Assembly (NCBI RefSeq): GCF_963855985.1 | Contig: NC_087093.1 | Location: forward strand, 3,727,501 to 3,791,500 | DNA: 64,000 nucleotides | Source: Ostrinia nubilalis | Lineage: Eukaryota; Arthropoda; Insecta; Lepidoptera; Crambidae | Reading direction: 5' to 3' | Part shown: positions 33,399-41,739 of the stretch, in pieces | Numbering within the stretch: position 1 is the stretch's first letter | Layout of the letters: each line of letters begins with the position of its first letter | Notes under the pieces: model-generated | Told to the model about the DNA's origin: nothing | The model's database searches: none | Seen by the model: the letters and a program-made list of their open reading frames with translations, nothing else | Made by a program: the position numbers and the translations under genes

Positions 33399-33596
33399 TC
33401 TATATAAATAAAAATGAATTGATGTTCATTAGTCTGATTAAAACTCGAGAACGGCTGGGCCGATTGAGCTGATTTTGGTTTTAAAATGTTTTTCGTAGTC
33501 CAAGGTAGGTCTAAACGGTGAGCAAATACGCGCGCGATATTGTTTTTCTGTGACAGACAAAATTCCACGCGGGCGAAGCCGCGGGCGGAAAGCTAG
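33399..33596 (+). mobile_element. Non-autonomous Helitron, 198 bp
   Basis: Begins TCTATATAAATAAAAATG after host A (33398). Ends with hairpin 'gcgggcgaagccgcgggc' then 'ggaaagCTAG' before host T (33597). Same family as 16553-16768. Both ends are intact, so it is a clean copy. Confidence 0.85.
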
Positions 33597-33759
33597 TTTC
33601 GAATATTTATTTAGTCGCCATACTTCAATCTGCCCTAAATTGGGAAAAGCTAAGACACTTTATTCCACTTTAATAAAGTAATAACACAATCAAGTACTGA
33701 CATAATTTGTTGGAAATGAATCTATTATTATTCATTTTCACGGATCGTAATTAATCCAG

Positions 33760-33910
33760 TAGTATTAATTGCCCCCTGCTCCAATTACGGGTCCTTCAAC
33801 GGTGCTTAAGGCGATTAGAGTCGTCAATGACCTTGGGCGTTTGACCTTCACGCCGCGCGAAATACCCGCGCACCCCGCACGAAAACTCCGATTTGACACC
33901 GATCAAAATT
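33760..33910. other. Unique GC-rich block
   Basis: 'gcgtttgaccttcacgccgc' and 'aatacccgcgcaccccgcac' contrast with AT-rich flanks. It contains the 17-mer 'ttaaggcgattagagtc' (33806-33822), which recurs inverted at 37186-37202. Possible regulatory element. Confidence 0.3.
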
Positions 33911-34139
33911 ACACGGGCATAGGTAGATACAGAATAGAAGCTCTTTTTTCATGACATTACTGCCTATTATTTTAAACTTGAATTGATGAACCTTGATGTC
34001 GGTCGGTGTCATTTAACTCAGGCGTAAAGGTAACACAATCCATGAACATTTTGTACGGAATACTTTTTTTTTATTTTTTCGTAAATTTTCTAATGTTTTT
34101 GTCGGTTCAGCCGTTCTCGAAATTTGAACATGTAATATG

Positions 34140-34500
34140 TAGGTAACTTGGGGTGGAATCATGCAAGCTGAATTTGTTAGACCAAGTTCCTGACGACAAC
34201 TGTAGGTATTGGAACACATAGTAGTATTGTCTATGGTTTAAAAAAGCAAATGTTTCTTCTTTTGTCTATTGTCATTCTATTTGTGTCACTTATGAAGAAA
34301 AAACTGAAAATGTGTTTAATCTCGTCTTTTTATTAGAAATCCTTCAACAACTGATTGAGTTAAAATTTTGGATATACATGTATTTCGGATGACAATGCAA
34401 TATTGTGATGACATGGAGTCGATCTGATGATAGAGCTGGAATGCCAGTGGCACCATAGCAACTCCGGGATTAAACGATTCCATCGAGTTTAGGTTCGTTT
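34140..34500 (+). repeat. Dispersed repeat E, forward arm
   Basis: Shares 'gtggaatcatgcaagctgaa', 'gcaatattgtgatgacatgg' and 'tctgatgatagagctggaat' with the reverse copy at 35010-35270. A short third piece is at 34604-34640 and another at 52085-52215. The arms are diverged, roughly 70-75% by eye. It has no coding sequence. Confidence 0.55.
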
Positions 34501-34864
34501 GATTTGTATTTATTTATATAAATATAAGTAAGTAATATTATGTAAGTAAGCTACTTTAAAAATCACGAGTACCTACCTACTTCAATTCTCAAAGGCAAAC
34601 AGGGTCTGATGATGGAGCTGGAATATGGCCGTAGGAATAGGCTTGTTTCTTAAAAAAACACTTTAGTCCGTCAATTGAGAATGTTACTAGGTATGCAAAA
34701 TCACTTGAAACCTATGTTACAGTTAAGCTTTTACATTTACAAATACATTAGTTTTTATTTCATTCAAAAATACCCAGTAGTTATGATTTTATAGGCATTC
34801 AAAGTTCGCTTAAATATTGAGTCCCGCCGACGGTCACGTGACCCCGTGTGACGTACATTCACAG

Positions 34865-34979
34865 CGTCCGCTCACTAGAAAACGGATATAAACATACTTA
34901 AATATTATTTTTTTTGTAAATACAAACTTATTATACATATTAACACCCAGACCCATCACAGAAATTAAAATTGAACCAA
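34865..34979 (-). mobile_element. SINE family 2 body without tRNA head
   Basis: 'aacggatataaacatactta' and 'cccagacccatcacagaaat' match the body of the copies at 39710 and 12003. The pol III head is missing, so it is dead. Confidence 0.65.
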
Positions 34980-35009
34980 ACCCAAACTTGATGCGATTGT
35001 GTCGTTTTA

Positions 35010-35270
35010 TTGCGAATTACCTTCCAGCTCCATCATTAGACCCCGATTACTATATAGAATTAAAATACTCATCAATACAAAACGAACGAGCCCAAACAAG
35101 AGTTCCTATGGCCACCTTCCAGCTCCATCATCAGATCAGCTCCATGTCATCATAATATTGCATGGTCATCCAAATCACATGTGTTTGCGAAATTTCAGCT
35201 TAATCGGTTGCCTGGAAGTGGGTCTTAATTCAGCTTGCAAGATTCCACCCATACAAATATGAGCCAGTCA
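35010..35270 (-). repeat. Dispersed repeat E, reverse arm
   Basis: 'ccttccagctccatcatcag', 'catcataatattgcatggtc' and 'aattcagcttgcaagattcc' are the complement of 34140-34500. The pair forms a long imperfect inverted repeat around a SINE fragment. Confidence 0.55.
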
Positions 35271-35399
35271 CTGTAATATGACGTCACGCGCATAAAATGG
35301 CGGGCCGGCCGCCGCCCGCACTTTTAAAATTCAATATCTTGGAAACTAATTGACGTATCGAAATAATTCTTTCACGTGTATTTTTTATTTTTAACAGAG

Positions 35400-35720
35400 A
35401 ATACAGAAAGCTAAAAAACTAAATTAGTGAACATTCTTCATTACACTATCAAAAAATATTGGACACGGGATATTTTTATTTGTCAACAAACAAGTAATTA
35501 CGAAGTTATGATGCGATGAAATTCCGCGTGACGTCACAAATCGCAACAATTTTAAGCACGCCTTAACGTCATGGGCCTCTTCTGAACTTTGGCGCGCTTT
35601 ATCTCTTTAAATTTTCATAAGTTTAAAAAAGTGAAAAATACATTTAAAGTATTTTTTTGGTAAGTTGACCGACGGACTAATTCAAACTCTTGCTTTACCC
35701 AGGAAACATCCCTATTCTTC
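35400..35720 (+). mobile_element. Dispersed repeat D copy
   Basis: Contains 'caaaaaatattggacacggg', 'ccgcgtgacgtcacaaa', 'ctttggcgcgctttatc' and 'acccaggaaacatccct'. Matches 40494-40806 and, in reverse, 61011-61260. It carries the palindrome 'gtgacgtcac'. It is non-coding and not assigned to a superfamily. Confidence 0.65.
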
Positions 35721-35939
35721 GAAATTATTACGAGCTACATAACGAAAAATATTTGCTACTACGCCGCAGCAAATTCCGCATCATAAATAAAAAAATAAAT
35801 TAAAAGAAAAAACCTTTTTTTTAAAACAAGTTTTTGTATGCTTATAATTTTAGTTTCATGACATGCTCCTAAAATTCATCATCTTATAAGAGGATTTCAG
35901 TTTTTATCGACGAAACTTTAATTATTATAGCCTATAGGT

Positions 35940-36420
35940 ACGTTTCATGGTTAGGTAATTTAGGGAAGTTTATTTGCACTTAACATGAAAAATATGGTAT
36001 CAATGTACTGTGTACCTATGCACCTTCAGTGGCAACAACAAGGTCTATTGAGTACCTATAGTCTACTAAAGGCATGAAATAAATTAATTTTCAACAAAAA
36101 TTTAAACCAACTCCTAAACGAGTCACCAAAAGGTAGGCTGCCACCGATTCCGAAAATATCAATCATGAAACGGGCTAATTTTGTAATCAGTATCCAAATT
36201 TTTTAATAAGCTCTATAGAACAATTTATCAATACCACTTTATCTTAATTATTTTTAATTGTGGTATTTTCGCGAAGAAACATATTGAAAATCTAATTCTA
36301 AATGCCTCATTTGCGGCGAGCCTAAGTATGAAAAATATAAATTGTTTTCTTCACGTAAATCGATTAAGTTACTGATTCTGACTCGCTCCTAATTTGGATA
36401 CTGATTGCAAAGGCCTAGTA
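35940..36420. repeat. Diverged relative of the 46-kb foldback element
   Basis: 'gtgtacctatgcaccttcag' and 'aaaccaactcctaaacgag' and 'atatcaatcatgaaac' follow the same order as 46405-46610. An inverted pair 'aatcagtatccaaat' and 'atttggatactgatt' lies at about 36187-36402. Heavily decayed. Confidence 0.45.
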
Positions 36421-36607
36421 AATAAATAACGGATTTTTTTTTTTACTTTTACTTATCTAGTGCCGTTTTTTTTGGAATCGATTTTTTCACACTAATAGAT
36501 TCTATTTAGGTAGATAATAGCGTCCGAGCATGCCTTAATTCAATCGTATCGTCTGACTGAACGTGCTCTATGAACAACTCTGACATAAAAACTATTGTCA
36601 AACAAAG

Positions 36608-36735
36608 ACTAGGTTGCACCATCTTATTTTAAATTTGACAAAAGTCAAAAATCTGTCAAACTCCATACAAAAAAACACCGGTTATCGCCAAAGCTACGGT
36701 CAAAGTTAGGTCACGTCAGGTGGTGCAACTCAGCC
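36608..36735. mobile_element. MITE family A copy
   Basis: Reversed orientation: left 'aggttgcaccatcttatttt', right 'ggtggtgcaactcagcc', with a small 'acgtcagg' insertion near the right end. Confidence 0.75.
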
Positions 36736-37254
36736 AAAGAAAAAATTCATTTTGATCGCTAATGTCAGTTTGCAGCGAGTGACACAACCTCCCCGTCTGA
36801 AGGCCAGCGGCCGACTGCCGCCCGCACCCCGCGAAGGCCCCCTCAACAGCAAAATGTTCGGAATTTATCAAAAGTAAAATTTATGAATGAAAGTAATGTT
36901 CGATTGAAAAACGCAACGTGTCATTTAAAGAATAAAGAATTCCTAATCTATTCATGCAAAAATCTTTTAAATTAACATAGCCGTTTTGGAGGAGTAGGGA
37001 ATTTAAGTAAAAAATCGATGTCTCGTATTTATTTTTTTAATCCAAAACAAAGAGACGTAGCGAAAATTCAAACGTCACAAATGTAGTCCTTGAACTGTTG
37101 TATAACATATATTTTTTTCAACTATTTCTGTCCAGCAGTAAAAGAGGAGTAGGCTTTACAAAATGCCCATTTGACGCGGATTGAGGACTCTAATCGCCTT
37201 AACTGGTGCTTGTGCTAATAATGACGCGATTATATTCGAGAAATTCAATTAATA
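36736..37254. other. Unique DNA with a short GC-rich patch
   Basis: 'gaaggccagcggccgactgc' to 'accccgcgaaggccccctc' at 36790-36845 is GC-rich. The inverted 17-mer partner of 33806 is at 37186-37202. No frame is supported. Confidence 0.3.
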
Positions 37255-37880
37255 TACCTGTCGACGCAAGACTATAAATGCTTCAACACATAATAATAAG
37301 TATAGCTGATTCTTATTGTTCTAATTATTCGTTATTGATTCTAAAAACCTTGCCTTGATTTATAAATTAAGAAAGATTGTTTTGTGTAAAGTTTCTTTAA
37401 TTTATTAAACTAATATGGACTTGTTTACCAGTCGAAATATCCGCCGACATTTTTGGATATTCCCGCCGGATGTTTCGACTGGAATTATTTGTAAAAATTA
37501 TCTGAAGGTTTAAACAAGCTTCTAAAAATAGTTCATGAATTTACATGTCATTTACTTGTCAAGGCAAGACTTAATTTCATTTCCAATTACTTTCTATTAT
37601 TTTGAGAATGTAATAATCAGTATTGCTAATTTACGATTTATTAATTTAGCACTGATAGTTTTAAAAATCTTGCCTTGATTTATAAATGACACAAAACCAG
37701 TTTGTTAAAATATTTTGCGGTAAAACACGTATTATTAAAACTTATTTGAACTTGATTACAAGCCGGAACATCCGCTGCCATTTCTAAGATAATTCAGCGG
37801 ATGTTTCGACTGAAATTCACTGTAAAAATAATTTGAATATTAAAAGTAACTTTTTAAAATCATTAATGATTTTACAAATG
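37255..37880. repeat. Two tandem monomers of about 320 bp, each with a hairpin
   Basis: The unit repeats with a period of 320-331 bp. Landmarks in both are 'cttgccttgatttataaat' (37349 and 37669) and a hairpin. The first hairpin, 37428-37482, is 'ccagtcgaaatatccgcc' paired with 'ccgccggatgtttcgactgg'. The second, 37758-37813, ends 'cagcggatgtttcgactg'. The units are diverged, so the duplication is old. They lie just upstream of a GC-rich start-like region. Confidence 0.65.
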
Positions 37881-37924
37881 TATTTCGTCGTTCTAAAAAA
37901 TCAATCTGTTAATATTTTCTTAAA

Positions 37925-38058
37925 AGTAGTGTTTTGACTAAGGCACTTCCGCCAAGCGACGCCATTCTAGTTTTGTGTTCAGTTAAGTGATTTTGGTGGC
38001 GGCGCGCGGCATTATTGAATCGACTTTGGTCGAGGGAGGACGGTGATCACGAATCCTG
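37925..38058 (+). promoter_or_regulatory. GC-rich, TATA-less start-like region with initiator and splice donor
   Basis: 'gtgTTCAGTTaagtg' at 37977 fits the insect initiator consensus. It is followed by GC-rich 'ggtggcggcgcgcggc' and then 'gaatcctGTGAGTatt', a good splice donor at 38059. No DPE motif is at the expected +28 position. It could be the noncoding first exon of a host gene or of a retroelement. Confidence 0.35.
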
Positions 38059-38178
38059 TGAGTATTTTATTATTTTTATAATTATTGTAATTAAAACTAA
38101 TTATTTTCTTTAAGTAATTTTTGTTTTATGGAATAAAATCAGTGTACGTGCTCCAACCTGTGTTTTCGTTAATTTGAG

Positions 38179-38277
38179 ATGAGTGATGACGAAAGGGATG
38201 ACGTCAGCGGAGCTGACGTCACCCCTTTTAAAAACCCTGCTGGCCCAAATCCTCCGTTATACCTAATAGTAACATAG
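38179..38277 (+). CDS. Possible small exon frame 'MSDDERDD', 32 codons
   Basis: A pyrimidine-rich stretch ending 'ttaatttgAG' directly precedes ATG 38179, so it could be the acceptor for the donor at 38059 (intron about 120 bp). The frame is acidic at first ('MSDDERDDVSGADVTPFKNP') and stops at 38277. The DNA holds a perfect palindrome, 'tgacgtcagc', GGA, 'gctgacgtca', which gives two CRE-type sites inside the frame. I recognise no domain. It may be the start of a longer gene cut short by a stop, a retroelement ORF1 start, or chance. Confidence 0.3.
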   Translation: MSDDERDDVSGADVTPFKNPAGPNPPLYLIVT

Positions 38278-38363
38278 GCCACTTCAGTCAATAAACTTCG
38301 AGTAATAGGTAATAATATACGAGTAGCACCAGTAGCAGCAAATATTCATGCTATAAGCATGAA

Positions 38364-38814
38364 TCCTACTAATATTATAAATGCAAAGGTTTGGATGTCT
38401 GGATGTCTGGATTATTGTTACTCTTCCACGCAAAAACGGCTAGCACGAAAAACTTTCGAGTTCAAATCGTTTGCGTACTCGAATCGCCATCAAAGGATTT
38501 AGTAAGAAAACTACAACAGCGCCCTTGTGAACTTGTCATAAAGTGAACTTAGTATGAGATGTGGTTGCACGAAACTTATTATGAGAATCAAAATTGTCAC
38601 GTTATCGTTTAATTCGAAGATTGAGTATTAAATTTTATCGAATACACAAACGATTCGAAGACGAAAGTTTTTCATGTTAGAGGTAGGTACTGAACGCATT
38701 TTGTTCAAATTTTACAGTATTATTGTTTGTAACCCAGATTAACATAATAGGCTATGATTTATGCCGATCTGTGACACTTAATTTCACGCGGGTGAAGCCG
38801 CGGGCAAAAGCTAG
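38364..38814 (+). mobile_element. Non-autonomous Helitron, 451 bp, with a nested foldback
   Basis: Starts TCCTACTAATATTATAAATG after host A (38363) and ends 'gtgaagccgcgggcaaaagCTAG' before T (38815). These are textbook Helitron ends. The usual 'cacgcaaaaac...actgaacg' body is split at about 38441-38682 by an insert with imperfect inverted ends. Confidence 0.8.
38444..38675. mobile_element. Small foldback MITE inside the Helitron
   Basis: Left 'cgaaaaactttcgagttc' with 'aaatcgtttgcgtactcga' pairs imperfectly with right 'cacaaacgattcgaagacg' and 'aaagtttttcatg'. About 230 bp. It separates two parts of the Helitron that are contiguous in the related copy at 52311. No clean target duplication was found. 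Confidence 0.6.
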
Positions 38815-38876
38815 TACATTATAAGTATTCATGCTTATACTGCTGAAGCGATATCTTTATAAGAAACTAGCTGACC

Positions 38877-39044
38877 CGGCGAACTTTGTACCGCCTTAGC
38901 GTAGAGATTTTCTTTATATTTTTTTCCGTAAAAACCTTGTACAGAGTATTAGAAAACTACAAAAAAAAATCAGACAAATCGGTCAAGCCGTTTTCATGTT
39001 ATGTCGTGACAACGGAAAACGGGTTTCATTTTTATATATATAGA
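38877..39044 (-). mobile_element. Non-autonomous Helitron, 168 bp
   Basis: Plus-strand left end 'CTAGctgacccggcgaac' after A, right end 'tttatatatatagat' before T. Carries 'aatcggtcaagccgtttt'. This is the 'gacccggc' group of small insect Helitrons. Confidence 0.7.
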
Positions 39045-39709
39045 TAAGTTATAAAATGTATGTAAATGAACCTAATTTGATTCTCGTAATAGATGTCAAA
39101 TATATTTGACTGAAGTAATAAAACATTAAAGCAGCATTTAAAAGGTAGTACTAGGTTTATTTAAGACCACAAAATTTTAATTCTTTCACCTAAAAGATTA
39201 TTGTAACCAAACTTTGAAAGGCAACAACAATTTAGATTTACAGCAAAAATTTTTTAGCTTTCTTCGACCTTCATAAACCAAATTACTTACATAATTACAA
39301 CAGTTAATAACACAGTTAATTGAAAACCATAATTGGTGTTTTGGTTGTAATTTACGAACAAACCCGAAATAGGTTTTCTCTGCGTCTCCAAATTATTCAA
39401 ACGGCAGACAGACCCATTAAAATTAATCTGAGTCCAACATTTGTCTAATGTCTGATTAATTAAAATCATTAGCGAACTAATCACGGAGATATCCGCCTAA
39501 TTCGTCCGAGAGAAAAAGCTTGCCTTCATTAGAGCCACAAACCACTGGGTATCTTAATAGTGATGTAAGAGGTGCAGATATACCAGTTTTCTTTTTGGTA
39601 TCAATTCATTATAGTTGATTTAATAATTTTAATCTGGTCATAAGTTCTGTCACATGATCAAATCCCATGCGTTAGCATTCTTTGGGAATCCAGCTCTCCC
39701 AGGCAACGG
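39045..39709. other. No feature recognised
   Basis: AT-rich sequence. A 65-codon minus frame near 39287-39484 has no motif. Confidence 0.4.
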
Positions 39710-39917
39710 ATATAAACATAAACATACTTAAATACTTTTTTTTTGTAAATACATACATAATATTACACTAATATGTAGAAAGAAAACACCCAGTCCAATA
39801 CAAACAAATATTATTATGGTCATGCATACAAATGTTTGTACTGAGCGGGAATCGAACCCGCGACCTCTCGGCCTAGGAGTCCGTTTCGAACCATTACCCA
39901 CTACACCAAACGACCGA
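39710..39917 (-). mobile_element. tRNA-derived SINE (family 2), full-length
   Basis: The minus-strand head reads 'gtcgtttggtgtagtgggta' (A box) and 'gcgggttcgattcccgc' (B box, plus 39846-39864). The body runs to 'gtatttaagtatgtttat' at 39718-39740. This is the best copy of the family in the window. It is a SINE rather than a tRNA gene: no anticodon-stem cloverleaf is evident and the body is fused. Confidence 0.75.
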
Positions 39918-40493
39918 AACTACATCAAAGTAATATATTGAAAATTTGTTTGATAATAGAATATTCAGTTCGAAACTATGATATAAATAAATAGTTTACA
40001 CGTTACAAATAAATACAATGTTTAATTAATATGATGTTTATTAGCATTGACGAACATTGAAAATGTTGGAATAATTTAGACTCGCAAAATGTTGAGATTG
40101 CCAATAATATTATTCAACCAGAGCCACAAAACTACAAAACTAATACAAAGTATTATTTAACTTCGGATTTAAAAAATAGAGTTTTGGTAACACTAATAAT
40201 AATGACCAATTAATTCATTGATTGTTTAGTGGACTGCGTAATCACAGGCTGTAAACACTGCGGGCTGATGTTGTCAAAACAAGTATTATTTACTGAACAA
40301 AAATAGCTACAAACAAAATTATTTACTGAACTTTGTAAAGCTGTGTCGACGATAACTGATTTCCATCGACAACTTTAGTTGCTGTGGTTAGTTGCTTTAA
40401 TACTTTTGTACCTCTTTTCCTCTTCTTCTCTACCTCGACCTCTTTTTCTTTTCTCTTCCCTCTTTTTTTGTACTTCTTTTGTACCTCTACAAA
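39918..40493. other. No feature recognised
   Basis: AT-rich. A pyrimidine-rich run with 'ctcttcttctctacctcgac' lies at about 40408-40460. No frame. Confidence 0.4.
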
Positions 40494-40806
40494 TAGGCTA
40501 GTTTCCTAAAAAAAATTTTTTAGTCCGTAAATTTTAACATCAAAAAATATTGGACACATTATATTTTTAATTGTCAATCAAACACATAATAACAAAATAT
40601 GGTGCATTGAAGTTCCGCGCGACGTCACAAAGTGCTGCAATTTTAAGCACTCATTGACGTCACGGACCACTTCTTATGAACTTTGGCGCGCTGTATCTGT
40701 ATAAATTTTCATTAGTTTGAAAAAGTGAAAACAGGTGTCGAGTATTTTTTGATAAGTTAACTGACGGACTAATTAAAACTCTTGGTTTTTTACCCAGGAA
40801 ACATCT
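40494..40806 (+). mobile_element. Dispersed repeat D copy
   Basis: 'aaataggctagtttccta' at the left and 'acccaggaaacatctct' at the right. Contains 'ttccgcgcgacgtcacaaag' and 'aactttggcgcgctgtatct'. Best copy of the family. 'gtttcc' and 'ggaaac' near the ends may be short inverted termini. Confidence 0.65.
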
Positions 40807-41739
40807 CTGTATTTAGCATAAAGCTATGTAATTTTGTTTACCGTTTGGAAAGATGCGAGACATTCCCAACACAAGTATCTCCGATTACTTACTGGGAAGC
40901 CTCCGCACAAATTTTGTATAACACTTTTTGTCAATAAATATTTTTTAATTTTTAATTAATTTTTTTAATACTTAAATGAAGTGCGCTTCTTTTCAACAAT
41001 ATAACAAACTCAATCGAGTTACTGATAAAAAATGATATTTCCCATAGCGAGATTCAAATTGAAACTGCTGCTGACGTAATAAATATTATTTACGTGATTG
41101 CAACCATGTACCTTATTTTGAGTGCGCGATATTTCGACACTGTTGCAAGCGCCATGGTCATGGAGCTACTACAGTTCTTCGAACATCATCTTGTATGTTG
41201 GCATTAAAAGGATGAAGTTTTTATACGTTGAAACCATTTAATGATTCAATGTAATTTTTATATTCATAAAAAAGACGAATGGACACCAGGAATGAAAAAC
41301 TGGTATCGAGGGAAGAACGGCAGCGGCGCAAAAACATGCTTTTGTCTTTCACAAGCTAGCTGTTTTTGCTGAATCTCCTACAGTTTTTGTTCAAAGAACC
41401 ACAAACGATAAGAAAATAACTCTTAGAAAAATATTAGGTTTCGCGCGTAGTTTTTTATTGTAGTAAGAAGGTATTGTCCAACAACACGAACCAAGGTTCT
41501 ATTTTGATTTGTGAAAAGAAACCAACACGTGCTAGGGTAAACTGCCATTAATTAGATACTTGAAGGCCATGTAGTTCAGCTATTTATTGAATTAATTAAA
41601 TAGCATTGATATTTCAACAACTAAGAGATTTCCATTGATGGAGATGAAAGGACGTTAAGTTGCAATTTGAATTGATGCAATATTAATTTTAAGGACGTTC
41701 AAGGGGTATTTTGTCCAATAACTGGTAGCCATCCAATGA
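40807..41739. other. Mixed AT-rich DNA, no gene
   Basis: 'gcgcgatatttcgacactgt' near 41126 resembles a dispersed lepidopteran repeat, but no second copy is in this window. No frame is supported. Confidence 0.35.
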
